Shown in pieces: positions 17,421 to 27,887 of a DNA stretch of 64,000 nt. The position numbers and the translations under genes are program-made. The stretch's first letter is position 1. Every line of letters starts with the position of its first letter. This DNA comes from Alphaproteobacteria bacterium HGW-Alphaproteobacteria-1 (lineage in GTDB: Bacteria; Pseudomonadota; Alphaproteobacteria; Rhodobacterales; Rhodobacteraceae): assembly GCA_002842985.1 (NCBI GenBank), contig PHEQ01000010.1, positions 62,001 through 126,000 of the forward strand, written 5' to 3'. The notes under the pieces are model-generated. The model searched no databases, was not told the DNA's origin, and saw only the letters and a list, made by a program, of their open reading frames with translations.

Positions 17421-20282
17421 TCAGACCGGGGTGAGGATGGGCCGCAGAAGCGCCAGCGGATGCGCGCGCAAAGAAAGCCGGAGCGTGGCGTAATCCTCGA
17501 TCACTTCCTCGCCCGCGCTCATCGCGGGCAGGTTTGCCGCAGGCTCGTCGATCCCCTCGCCGTCGATGTCGCGCGCAAATAGCGGCAGCGGATCGGGGCT
17601 GCGGATCGCGCGCGCCTGCCAGAGTGCGTTGCGCCGCGAGAGGCCGCAGGCAGCAAAGGCATCGGCCTCGGCCAGCCGCGCGACAAGCGCGGGCGCCAGC
17701 CCCGCGCGCCGCCACAGATCCTCGGGGCCAAGATAGCCGTTGCCGCGCGCCGCCGCGATCCAGTCGGTCTCGGCGCGGACCAGCCCCCGCACCTGCCGGA
17801 ATCCCAGCCGAAGCGCCAGCCCGCCGCGCCCGTCCGGCTCGAGCGTGTTGTCCCAGCACGACACGTTGACGCAGACGGGCCGCACCGTCACGCCATGCTC
17901 GCGCGCATCGCGCACGATCTGCGCCGGCGCGTAGAACCCCATCGGCTGGGCATTCAGAAGCGCACAGGCAAAGATCGCCGGGTGATGGCACTTGAACCAG
18001 GCACTGGCATAGACCAAGAGGGCAAAGCTTGCCGCGTGGCTCTCGGGAAAGCCGTAGCTGCCGAAGCCCTCGATCTGGCTGAAGCAGCGCTCGGCAAACG
18101 CCATGTCATAGCCGTTCTGCGCCATGCCGCGCAGAAACCGCGCGCGAAACTCGCTGACATTTCCATGCTTCTTGAAGGTGGCGAGCGAGCGGCGCAGGCG
18201 GTCGGCCTCTTCGGGCGAAAACCCCGCGCCGATGATGGCGATCTGCATCGCCTGTTCCTGAAAGAGCGGCACGCCAAGCGTCTTGCCCAGCACCCGGCCC
18301 AGCGCGTCGGAGGGAAAATTCACCGGCTCCTCGCCGTTGCGACGGCGGATATAGGGATGCACCATGTCGCCCTGAATGGGGCCGGGCCGGATGATCGCCA
18401 CCTGGATCACAAGGTCGTAGAAGGTGCGCGGGCGCATCCGGGGCAGGAAATTCATCTGCGCGCGGCTTTCCACCTGAAATACGCCCAGACTGTCGGCACG
18501 GCCCAGCATCGCGTAAACCTTCGGGTCGTCGGGGGGCAGGCTGGCAAGGTTCTGTCGCGTGCCGCGATAGGCGGCCAGAAGGTCAAACGCGCGGCGCAGG
18601 CAACTCAGCATCCCGAGCGCCAGCACATCCACCTTGAGGATGCCGAGCGTGTCGATATCGTCCTTGTCCCAGCAGATGACGGTGCGATCCTCCATCGCCG
18701 CGTTCTCGATCGGCACCAGCTCGTCCAGCCGCCCCTCGGCGATGACAAAGCCGCCGACATGCTGGCTCAGGTGACGCGGAAAGCCGATGATCTCGTCCAC
18801 CAGATCGAGCGTCAGGGCAAGGCGGCGGTCGCGCAGGTCGAGCCCGATCTCGGCCAGCCGTGCGGCCTCGGGGCGGCGCGGGCTGCCCGCCCCCCAGATC
18901 TGTGACGACATGGCCGAGAGCAGATCCTCCGAAAGCCCCATGGCGCGGCCCACCTCGCGGATGGCGCGCTTGGCGCGGTAATGGATCACCGTGGCGCAGA
19001 GCCCGGCGTGTTCGCGCCCATAGCGCTCGTAAATCCACTGTATCACCTCCTCGCGCCGCTCATGCTCGAAATCCACATCGATATCGGGCGGCTCGTCGCG
19101 CGCCTCGGATACGAACCGCTCGAACACCATGGTGCCGATCTCGGGGCTGACAGAGGTCACGCCAAGGCAGTAACAGACCACCGAATTGGCCGCCGAACCG
19201 CGCCCCTGACACAGGATGCCGCGCGAGCGGGCAAACGCCACCACGTCATTGACGGTCAGGAAATAGGGTTCATACCGCAGCTTGGCGATAAGCGCCAATT
19301 CGTGCTCCATCATCGCGCGCACGCGGTTAGGGGCGCCCTGCGGATAGCGCCAGTCAAGGCCTTCCTCGGCCAGCCGTCGCAGCCGCGCGGTGGCGGTTTC
19401 GCCGCCCTCAACCTCGCTGGGGTAATCGTGGCGCAGCTCGTCGAGCGAGAAGGTCAGCCGCGCGGCCAATGCCGTGGCGCGCTCCACCGCATCTTCGTGC
19501 CCCGCAAACAGGCGGCGCATCTCCGCCTCCGAGCGCAGCCGCGCTTCGGCATTGGGCAGGGCGTGACGGCCCAGACGGTCCACCGTCACGCCCAGCCGGA
19601 TCGCGCTCAGCACATCCGCCAGACGACGACGGTGGGCGCGGTGCATCAGGGGGCAGGCGGCGGCCACCGTGGGCAGGCCCAGCCGCGCCGCGACCCGCGC
19701 CAGCCGGTCAAACCGCGCCGCATCGCGCCCGTCGTAATGCGGGTGCATGAGCAGATGCAGCCGCTCGCCGAACCGCGCCCCCAGCCGCCGCGCCTGATCC
19801 TGCCAACCGGACGCGCTCTCGGGGTGCAGCAGCAGATGCAGCCCCGCCGCCCCTTCCAGCACATCGCCAAGGCTTAATTCACAGCCCCCCTTCGGTGCCC
19901 GCCGCCGCCCCAGTGTCAACAGCCGACAAAGCCGCGCCCAGCCCTGCCGGTCCTCGGGCAGCGCTGTCAGCGTGAGGCCATCGCGCAGCACCAGCCGCGC
20001 CGCTGGAATGAGGCGCGGGGTGCAGGCCCATTGCGGCGCGGCTCGCCGGGGCGCGGGCGGCCCGTGCAGCCCTTCGCGCGCCTCCAGCGCCTGCCGCGCG
20101 CGCACCTGTCGCGCAATCTCTCGCGCGCGGGCATGGGCGCGCACGATGCCGGCCACCGAATTCACATCGGCAATCGCCACGCCCGCAAGGCCAAGGGCAG
20201 CGGCGCGCTCGATATATTCCTCGGGATGCGCGGCCCCGGTGAGAAAGGTAAAGTTGGAGGTGGCGCTAAGCTCGGCAAACAT
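17421..20282 (-). CDS. dnaE2: Error-prone DNA polymerase DnaE2, C-terminally truncated
   Basis: DnaE2 (ImuC) is a translesion polymerase of the SOS-induced imuA-imuB-dnaE2 mutasome. The 953-residue product has the PHP domain (1-~290; AELSATSNFTFLTGAAHPEE), the C-family palm with catalytic DEPPDIDVDFEHERREE (~390-410) and ILKVDVLALGML, then fingers and the helix-hairpin-helix region (~760-880). Full DnaE2 is ~1,050-1,100 residues and ends in an OB-fold domain; here the protein stops at LALLRPILTPV. No OB-fold sequence follows in any frame, and imuA and imuB are absent upstream. Polymerase chemistry could survive, but interaction with ImuB may not. The ATG start at 20282 fits homologues. Confidence 0.9.
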   Translation of the reverse strand: MFAELSATSNFTFLTGAAHPEEYIERAAALGLAGVAIADVNSVAGIVRAHARAREIARQVRARQALEAREGLHGPPAPRRAAPQWACTPRLIPAARLVLRDGLTLTALPEDRQGWARLCRLLTLGRRRAPKGGCELSLGDVLEGAAGLHLLLHPESASGWQDQARRLGARFGERLHLLMHPHYDGRDAARFDRLARVAARLGLPTVAAACPLMHRAHRRRLADVLSAIRLGVTVDRLGRHALPNAEARLRSEAEMRRLFAGHEDAVERATALAARLTFSLDELRHDYPSEVEGGETATARLRRLAEEGLDWRYPQGAPNRVRAMMEHELALIAKLRYEPYFLTVNDVVAFARSRGILCQGRGSAANSVVCYCLGVTSVSPEIGTMVFERFVSEARDEPPDIDVDFEHERREEVIQWIYERYGREHAGLCATVIHYRAKRAIREVGRAMGLSEDLLSAMSSQIWGAGSPRRPEAARLAEIGLDLRDRRLALTLDLVDEIIGFPRHLSQHVGGFVIAEGRLDELVPIENAAMEDRTVICWDKDDIDTLGILKVDVLALGMLSCLRRAFDLLAAYRGTRQNLASLPPDDPKVYAMLGRADSLGVFQVESRAQMNFLPRMRPRTFYDLVIQVAIIRPGPIQGDMVHPYIRRRNGEEPVNFPSDALGRVLGKTLGVPLFQEQAMQIAIIGAGFSPEEADRLRRSLATFKKHGNVSEFRARFLRGMAQNGYDMAFAERCFSQIEGFGSYGFPESHAASFALLVYASAWFKCHHPAIFACALLNAQPMGFYAPAQIVRDAREHGVTVRPVCVNVSCWDNTLEPDGRGGLALRLGFRQVRGLVRAETDWIAAARGNGYLGPEDLWRRAGLAPALVARLAEADAFAACGLSRRNALWQARAIRSPDPLPLFARDIDGEGIDEPAANLPAMSAGEEVIEDYATLRLSLRAHPLALLRPILTPV

Positions 20283-20342
20283 GGGGGAATCATCCGTTTC
20301 CCAGCCACTATATTCACGTTTTGTTCTTTCTGCTAGTCCCGC

Positions 20343-21160
20343 TCAGCGCCCGTGGCTCCGGTCATAGCCATTGGCCTGCGGCCCGTGCCAGCCGTCCAGC
20401 GCCCCGGCCCTGGGTGCAAAAACCTCCACCAGCAACGGAAAGCACGCCGCCGCATCGCTGGTATGCTCCGAGGAACAATCGCCACCGGGGCAGGCGCTCA
20501 GCGCGCCCAGAAGGTCGATGGGCGCACCGGGCTGGCCTTCATGAAATACTGGCCGGTGTCGCGGGTGAACCCGGTGCACATGAAGACGTTGAGCACGTCA
20601 TGCACATGCGGTTCCGCCTCGGCAAGCGTCACGCCCAATTCATCCGCCAGCGCGCACGTCAGGTTCGAGTGGCAGCAATGGTGATACTGCACGCCAGAGA
20701 GCAGGTTGCCCGTATAGGGATCGCAGCGCGTGCCGATCACGTCATGAACCGAGCCGCCATGTTCGTCGATGCCATACCAGCCCAGCGTATCGGCGGTGAT
20801 CGTTGCCATCGGACGCAGATGCGGGAAGGACGACCACAGCCGCTCGCCGGTGGTCACATGGGTGCCGTGCAGCGCCCGCGTCTTGCCGGAATAGAACCGT
20901 TCTGACAGGTCATGCGCGTTCCACAGGTTGAGATCGCCCACCTGCGGGCCGTCAACGCTCTTGATCCGAAAGAACTGCCCTGCGGCCACGCGAAAGCAGG
21001 CCGCCTCACGTGGGGGTGCCACCACCTCGCCCACCTTTTCCGCCCCCTCCCGCGCGGCGCGATAGAGCGCAAGATCGGGGTGCGGCAGGGTTTCGTTCGG
21101 GTAGCAGATCACCGGCGGGATCGCACGGCGGGCGTCGGCATCGGGCGGCGTCTCGGTCAT
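20343..21160 (-). pseudogene. Frameshifted DUF1989 / urea-carboxylase-associated protein
   Basis: The first frame (21160 to 20498) encodes a DUF1989 protein: FRVAAGQFFRIKSVDG, GDLNLWNAHDLSERF, HHCCHSNLTCALADELG and MCTGFTRDTGQYFMKASP. At about 20519/20520 it leaves the family sequence and stops after SPVRPSTFWAR. The rest of the domain, IDLLGALSACPGGDCSSEH through NGYDRSHGR, continues in another frame down to 20343. Relatives carry roughly eight or nine more residues at the junction, so a short deletion (length 3n+1) probably caused the shift. A sequencing error is the alternative. The family is linked to urea/guanidine metabolism, but no such genes are nearby. The start ATG lies 4 bases after the preceding gene. 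Confidence 0.8.
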
Positions 21161-21164
21161 GGTG

Positions 21165-21371
21165 CTATCGGCTCCGGTTCGGGGCATGACAGACTTTGGG
21201 CGCGGCCCCGTCGCTTGTAAAGACCTCCGCGCCGCAGGCCACGCAGCGCCAGCGGGTCCGCAGATCGCAACCGCTCAACCGGTATTCGCGCCAGCGGCAG
21301 CCGCGCGTGGCCCGGTTGGAAAACACCGCCACAAGGACGAAGGCGACGATCAGCCCGATGACGATCAGCAT
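21165..21371 (-). CDS. Small membrane protein with Cys motif
   Basis: A 68-residue protein with one N-terminal membrane helix (2-18) and a basic cytoplasmic part containing CRW, CDLR, CVACG and a late Cys, a pattern that could bind a metal. The family is not recognised. It lies between the carboxymuconolactone-decarboxylase-like gene (3-base gap) and the DUF1989 pseudogene (4-base gap), so the three form one transcript. Confidence 0.65.
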   Translation of the reverse strand: MLIVIGLIVAFVLVAVFSNRATRGCRWREYRLSGCDLRTRWRCVACGAEVFTSDGAAPKVCHAPNRSR

Positions 21372-21374
21372 CCG

Positions 21375-21950
21375 TTACGCTTTCGCCATCGCCTCGACCA
21401 TCGCGCCGAATTTCGCATAGCTGTCGATCTGGTCCTCGGGGCGCGAGCCTGCCGCGGGATGCCCTTCGGGCGCGTCGGCATAGTCGAAATTCACCCCGGT
21501 GCCCTCGATGATCCGGTTCATCATGTTGAACAACGCGCAGACCTGCACCGCCTCATAGAGCGCGGCCTCGGACCAGCCCGCGTCATAAACCGCCTGCGCG
21601 TCACGCTGCACCATCCGGCTGGGCAGGGTATTGAGCTTGGCCACATAGGCCAGCACCGGGCGCAGTTTGTCGTCCACCGGGGCGCTGTCGAAATCCGCGA
21701 TCAACGCGTCGATCAGATCGCCGTCGATCCCGAACACCTCGGCATAGGCGCGATGCGCGCCTGCGCAAAACGTGCAGGCATTGAGCGCCGAGACATAGGT
21801 GGCGATGAGTTCGCGCTCGCCCACGCTCAATTCCCCTTCGCTGCGCAAGAGGCCGTCGGTATAGTCCATCAGCGGGCGCACATTCTGCGGAAAGCGCGCA
21901 TAAAGATCCTTGAGATGCGCGGGGTCGGGCAGGCTTGGCAAAAGCGGCAT
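21375..21950 (-). CDS. Peroxidase-related / carboxymuconolactone decarboxylase-fold protein
   Basis: A 191-residue all-helical protein of the AhpD/carboxymuconolactone-decarboxylase superfamily. It shows the redox motif NACTFCAGAH (CxxC with a downstream His), typical of AhpD-like alkylhydroperoxidases, so a peroxide-reducing or thiol-exchange role is likely. The ATG at 21950 with an AAGGAG site is preferred over a longer frame. It heads a short minus-strand operon with the small Cys protein and the DUF1989 pseudogene. Confidence 0.83.
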   Translation of the reverse strand: MPLLPSLPDPAHLKDLYARFPQNVRPLMDYTDGLLRSEGELSVGERELIATYVSALNACTFCAGAHRAYAEVFGIDGDLIDALIADFDSAPVDDKLRPVLAYVAKLNTLPSRMVQRDAQAVYDAGWSEAALYEAVQVCALFNMMNRIIEGTGVNFDYADAPEGHPAAGSRPEDQIDSYAKFGAMVEAMAKA

Positions 21951-23341
<1,391 letters not shown>

Positions 23342-23373
23342 GACGCCCACCTTTTGCTTGGGAGGGGGAGCCA

Positions 23374-24276
23374 TTGGCCAGCGACCGGGGACAGAGCGAG
23401 GATTTTAGCGGTCCGCTGAAGCGCCTGCTTCTGGCGGTGTTGATCCTGTGTCTTGTCGCGATCTTTCTGATCTGGCGCATCGACAGCCCGCGCGTCGAAC
23501 GCTTCCGCGCGCAGGTGGTGGACAGGGTGGTGCCGCAGATGGATTGGGCGATGGCGCCTGTCACCGGCGTGGTCAAGGTGATGCGCGATTTCCAGTCCTA
23601 TCAGCGCATGTACCAGCAAAACCAGGACCTGCGCCGGGAATTGCAACAGATGAAGGCGTGGAAAGAGGCGGCGCTCCAGCTGGAGCAGGAAAACGCGCGG
23701 CTGCTTGATCTCAACAACGTGCAGCTCGATCCGCGGCTGACCTATGTCACCGGCGTGGTCATGGCCGATAGCGGCTCTCCGTTCCGGCAATCGGTGCTGG
23801 TCAACGTGGGCGCGCGCGACGGCATCATGGAAGGCTGGGCGGCGATGGACGGGCTGGGCCTTGTCGGGCGCATCTCGGGGCTGGGTCAGAACACGGCGCG
23901 CGTCATCCTGCTCACCGACACGTCAAGTCGCATCCCCGTGACGGTGCAGCCCTCTGGCCAGCGCGCGCTTCTCATCGGTGACAATTCCCTTGCACCGTTG
24001 CTGGATTTCGTCGAGGCGCCCGATCAGGTCCGCCCCGGCGACCGGGTGCTGACCTCGGGCGACGGCGGGGTGTTTCCCGCCGGTCTTGTTGTGGGACAGA
24101 TCTTTGTCGATCCCGGCGGGCGGATGCGCCTGCGCATCGCTGCCGATTACGAGCGGCTCGAATTCCTGCGGGTTCTGCGCAGCTTTGCCAGAGAGCGGAT
24201 CGAGGATCCGGGCGACCTCATCGCGCCGCCTCGGGATGCCACGCCCGAGGTGACGGCGGAGGCGACCAATGGTTGA
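23374..24276 (+). CDS. mreC: Rod-shape-determining protein MreC
   Basis: A 300-residue bitopic membrane protein that links MreB to the periplasmic wall synthases and activates PBP2. It has a short cytoplasmic tail, one membrane helix (about 16-34), a coiled coil (about 65-110) and the beta-barrel-type periplasmic domain with VNVGARDGIMEGWAA and the RPGDRVLTSGDGGVFPAGL segment. The start is a TTG at 23374 behind a strong GGAGGGGGAG site. The 3' end overlaps mreD by 8 bases. Confidence 0.95.
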   Translation: MASDRGQSEDFSGPLKRLLLAVLILCLVAIFLIWRIDSPRVERFRAQVVDRVVPQMDWAMAPVTGVVKVMRDFQSYQRMYQQNQDLRRELQQMKAWKEAALQLEQENARLLDLNNVQLDPRLTYVTGVVMADSGSPFRQSVLVNVGARDGIMEGWAAMDGLGLVGRISGLGQNTARVILLTDTSSRIPVTVQPSGQRALLIGDNSLAPLLDFVEAPDQVRPGDRVLTSGDGGVFPAGLVVGQIFVDPGGRMRLRIAADYERLEFLRVLRSFARERIEDPGDLIAPPRDATPEVTAEATNG

Positions 24277-24808
24277 GGCGGCGGCCCTTCACCTCTGGCT
24301 GATGCGCGCGATCTATGCCGGGATCGCGGGGGGGCTTGTCTTTCTGCACCTGCTGCCGCTGGACACGCGACCTCCGGGATGGGCGGGGCCTGATTTCTTC
24401 ATCGCGCTCACCTTTGCCTGGGCGGTTCGGCGGCCCGATTATGTGCCGCCTCTGCTGGTGGCGGGGCTGGCGCTGATGATGGACCTGCTTTTCCACCGGC
24501 CACCGGGCCTCTGGGCGGCGTTCACGCTGATCGGCACCGAGGTGCTCCGTCGCCGCGCACCGGGCCTGCGTGACCGCACCTTCGCCGCTGACTGGGCGGC
24601 GGTAGCCGGCGTTCTGGTGGCGGTCACGCTTGGGTATCGGTTTGTGCTTACGGTGTTTGTGGTCGATCAACCCCCGCTCGGCCTCAGCCTGATGCTGCTG
24701 CTCTCGACGCTTGTTGCCTATCCGCTGGTCGCGCTGGTCTCGCATCTGCTGCTGGGTGTGCGCAAACCCGCGCCCGGCGACATGGCTACGGCGCGGCGTC
24801 TGCCATGA
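24269..24808 (+). CDS. mreD: Rod-shape-determining protein MreD
   Basis: A 179-residue integral membrane protein with five or six predicted helices. The sequence itself is weakly conserved, but its place between mreC and mrdA, its size and its topology identify MreD, a partner of MreC in the elongasome. It overlaps both neighbours (8 and 4 bases). Confidence 0.9.
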   Translation: MVEAAALHLWLMRAIYAGIAGGLVFLHLLPLDTRPPGWAGPDFFIALTFAWAVRRPDYVPPLLVAGLALMMDLLFHRPPGLWAAFTLIGTEVLRRRAPGLRDRTFAADWAAVAGVLVAVTLGYRFVLTVFVVDQPPLGLSLMLLLSTLVAYPLVALVSHLLLGVRKPAPGDMATARRLP

Positions 24809-26748
24809 GACGCCCCACCCGAGATACCGCCGAGAGCCATCGCCGCATCACCCGGCGCGGCCTTGTGGTCGGTGGGGTGCAACTGGCCGTTCTCGGCACG
24901 CTGCTCTTTCGAATGCGCCATCTTCAGGTGGAACAGGCCGACGAATTCCGCCTGCTGGCCGATGAGAACCGCATCAACCTCCAGCTTCTCGCACCCGCGC
25001 GCGGGCGCATCTTTGACCGCGAGGGACGCGTCATCGCCGAGAACGTCCCCGCTTACCGCATCACCGTCACGCGTGAACAGGCAGGTGACGTGGAGGAAGT
25101 GCTGGCCCGTCTTTCCCGCCTCGTGACGCTCGATCCGGGCGAGCTTGAGAAAGCACGCCGCGATCTGCGTGAGCTGCGCGGTGACACGCCGGTGACGGTG
25201 GCCGACCGGGTGGATTGGGCGGCGATATCCCGCGTCGCTGTCAACGCCCCCGCGCTGCCGGGTGTCACGCCCGAGGTGGGGCTGTCGCGTCGCTACCCGC
25301 TGGGCGAGGTCTATGCCCATGCCATCGGCTATGTCGGGGCCGTGAGCGCACGCGACATAGAGCGGCTTGACGCGCCCGAGGCGTTGTTGCGCCTGCCGCG
25401 CTTCCAGATCGGCAAGCTCGGGCTGGAGGCGCAACAGGAAGAGCTGCTGCGCGGCAGCGCAGGCACCCGACGGGTTGAGGTCAACGCCGCCGGTCGCATC
25501 ATGCGCGAGCTTGACCGTCAGGAGGGGCGCCCGGGCGCCGATATCCAGGTCACGCTCGACAACGCCCTGCAAGCCTACACGCAGGCGCGCCTTGCCAATG
25601 AAAGCGCGGCGGCGGTGATGGTGGATTGCGACAGCGGCGACATCGTCGTGAGTGCATCGAGCCCGAGTTACGATCCCAACCTTTTCGTGCGCGGCATCTC
25701 GTCGGCGAATTACCGCGCGCTGCTGGAAGATCCGTTGCGCCCCCTGCCCAACAAGGCGGTGCAGGGCATCTATCCGCCCGGCTCGACCTTCAAGATGGTC
25801 ACGGCCCTCGCCGCGCTCGACGCGGGGCTCATCGACTTCAACGAAACCGTTTATTGCCCCGGCCACAGAGAGGTCAGCGGACGGCGCTTTCACTGTTGGA
25901 AACGGGGCGGGCATGGCAACGTGAACCTTCACGTTTCGCTGCGCGACAGTTGTGACGTCTATTATTACGAGCTTGCCCTGCGCGCCGGGATCGAGCGTAT
26001 TTCCGCCATGGCAGAACGGCTGGGCGTGGGGGTTCAATTCGATCTGCCCATGACCAGCGTCGCCAAGGGGCTTGCCCCGTCGCGCGAATGGAAACTGGCC
26101 AATCGCGATCAGCCCTGGGTCGTGGGTGACAGCGTCAACGCCTCGATCGGTCAGGGCTTCGTGCTGGCCTCGCCGCTGCAACTGGCGGTGATGACGGCGC
26201 GGCTGGCGACCTCACGCAGCGTCATGCCCCGGCTCATCAAGACAATCGACGGGGTCGAACAGCCCTCTGGCCATGGCGAGCCTTTGGGCCTGAATGAAAA
26301 CCACCTGCGCGAGATCCGCCGCGCCATGTTCGCCGTCAGCAACGACAATCGCGGCACCGCCTTTCGCAGTCGCATCGCCGAGGACACGCTGCGGCTGGCG
26401 GGCAAGACCGGGACCAGCCAGGTGCGCAACATCTCGACCGGAGAGCGCGCGACCGGCGTCATCAGCAACAGCAACCTGCCCCGGGAACAGCGCGACCACG
26501 CGCTTTTCGTGAGCTACGCGCCCTTCGACGCCCCGCGCTACGCCGTGGCCGTGGTGGTCGAGCATGGCGGTGGCGGGTCCACGGCCGCAGCCCCCATTGC
26601 CCGCGACATGACGCTCCAGGCGCTCTATCGGGGTGATCCACCGCTCGAGGCCTATCCGGCGGCCGACCGCTCCCGCATCCGCACCCAGCAAGAAGAACTG
26701 CGCCGCCTGATAGCGCGCCCAGACCCAGACCCGAGCGACCGCGCATGA
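24805..26748 (+). CDS. mrdA: Penicillin-binding protein 2
   Basis: A 647-residue monofunctional class B transpeptidase that crosslinks peptidoglycan during elongation. An N-terminal membrane anchor (about 20-36) is followed by the pedestal region with RGRIFDREGRVIAENVPAY. The transpeptidase domain shows the nucleophile motif PPGSTFKM (SxxK), a S-C-D motif in RDSCDVYYYE and LAGKTGTSQV (KTG). It is the target of mecillinam in other bacteria. It overlaps mreD and rodA by 4 bases each and works with RodA as the core synthase. Confidence 0.96.
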   Translation: MRRPTRDTAESHRRITRRGLVVGGVQLAVLGTLLFRMRHLQVEQADEFRLLADENRINLQLLAPARGRIFDREGRVIAENVPAYRITVTREQAGDVEEVLARLSRLVTLDPGELEKARRDLRELRGDTPVTVADRVDWAAISRVAVNAPALPGVTPEVGLSRRYPLGEVYAHAIGYVGAVSARDIERLDAPEALLRLPRFQIGKLGLEAQQEELLRGSAGTRRVEVNAAGRIMRELDRQEGRPGADIQVTLDNALQAYTQARLANESAAAVMVDCDSGDIVVSASSPSYDPNLFVRGISSANYRALLEDPLRPLPNKAVQGIYPPGSTFKMVTALAALDAGLIDFNETVYCPGHREVSGRRFHCWKRGGHGNVNLHVSLRDSCDVYYYELALRAGIERISAMAERLGVGVQFDLPMTSVAKGLAPSREWKLANRDQPWVVGDSVNASIGQGFVLASPLQLAVMTARLATSRSVMPRLIKTIDGVEQPSGHGEPLGLNENHLREIRRAMFAVSNDNRGTAFRSRIAEDTLRLAGKTGTSQVRNISTGERATGVISNSNLPREQRDHALFVSYAPFDAPRYAVAVVVEHGGGGSTAAAPIARDMTLQALYRGDPPLEAYPAADRSRIRTQQEELRRLIARPDPDPSDRA

Positions 26749-27884
26749 GCTATCTGGAATATTCCGTCAAATCGGCCCCCACCGGGCCGCGCAAGATCCT
26801 CCATCTCAATTGGCCTCTGGCCCTCCTGCTCGTGACCGTCGCCTCGGTGGGTTTTCTCATGCTCTACTCGGTGGCGGGCGGCACGCTCTCGACCTGGGCC
26901 GAGCCGCAGATGAAGCGCTTTGCCCTCGGCTTTGCCGTGATGATCGCGGTTGCGCTGGTGCCGATCTGGTTCTGGCGCAACATGTCGCTGCTGGCTTATC
27001 TCATATCGCTCGCGCTGCTCCTTGCGGTGGCCCTTGTCGGCGTCGAGGGCAAGGGCGCGCAACGCTGGATAGACCTTGGCTTCATGCGCCTGCAACCATC
27101 CGAACTGATGAAGATGACCTTGGTGATGGTGCTCGCGGCCTATTACGACTGGTTGCCGGTCTCTCGCGTGTCACGACCGCTCTGGGTGCTGCTGCCGCTC
27201 TCCCTCATCCTCACCCCCGTCGCCATGGTGGTGCGCCAGCCCGATCTTGGAACCTCGATCCTCCTGATCGTGGGCGGCGGCGCGATGATGTTTCTCGCGG
27301 GTGTCCACTGGGCCTATTTCGCCACAGTGATCGTACTCGGGGCGGGGGCGATCTTTGCTGTTTTCGCCAGCCGTGGCACCGATTGGCAGCTTCTGGAAAA
27401 TTACCAGTATCGCCGCATCGACACATTCCTCAACCCCGACACCGACCCGCTTGGCGCGGGCTATCACATCACCCAGTCCAAGATTGCCCTCGGCTCGGGC
27501 GGCTGGACAGGGCGCGGCTTCATGCAGGGCACGCAATCGCGGCTCAACTTCCTGCCCGAAAAGCACACCGATTTCATCTTCGTGACGCTGGCCGAGGAAT
27601 TCGGCTTTGTCGGCGCTGTCTCGCTTCTGGCGCTTTACGCACTGATCATCCTGTTCTGCGTCGCCACCGCGCTCAACAACCGCGACCGGTTTTCCTCGCT
27701 TCTGACGCTCGGTGTCGCGGTCACGTTCTTTTTGTTCTTCGCCGTCAACATGGCGATGGTGATGGGGTTGATGCCGGTCGTCGGCGTGCCGCTGCCGCTG
27801 GTCAGTTATGGCGGCTCGGCGATGCTGGTGCTGATGCTGGGATTCGGCCTCGTCCAGAGCGCGCATGTCCACAAACCGAGGTAA
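26745..27884 (+). CDS. rodA: Peptidoglycan glycosyltransferase RodA
   Basis: A 379-residue SEDS-family membrane glycosyltransferase that polymerises lipid II for cell elongation, paired with PBP2. About ten helices are visible, with SEDS landmarks RWIDLGFMRLQPSELMK, VRQPDLGTSILL, the long periplasmic loop ending in FLPEKHTDFIF, and VGVPLPLVSYGGSAM near the end. It overlaps mrdA by 4 bases and is followed 3 bases later by a ghrA-like gene. Confidence 0.96.
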   Translation: MSYLEYSVKSAPTGPRKILHLNWPLALLLVTVASVGFLMLYSVAGGTLSTWAEPQMKRFALGFAVMIAVALVPIWFWRNMSLLAYLISLALLLAVALVGVEGKGAQRWIDLGFMRLQPSELMKMTLVMVLAAYYDWLPVSRVSRPLWVLLPLSLILTPVAMVVRQPDLGTSILLIVGGGAMMFLAGVHWAYFATVIVLGAGAIFAVFASRGTDWQLLENYQYRRIDTFLNPDTDPLGAGYHITQSKIALGSGGWTGRGFMQGTQSRLNFLPEKHTDFIFVTLAEEFGFVGAVSLLALYALIILFCVATALNNRDRFSSLLTLGVAVTFFLFFAVNMAMVMGLMPVVGVPLPLVSYGGSAMLVLMLGFGLVQSAHVHKPR

Positions 27885-27887
27885 GTC

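Noticed and set aside
20343-20579. A separate 78-residue protein
   Set aside because: Its sequence from IDLLGALSACPGG onward is the missing end of the DUF1989 protein; the first 20 residues are out-of-frame reading.
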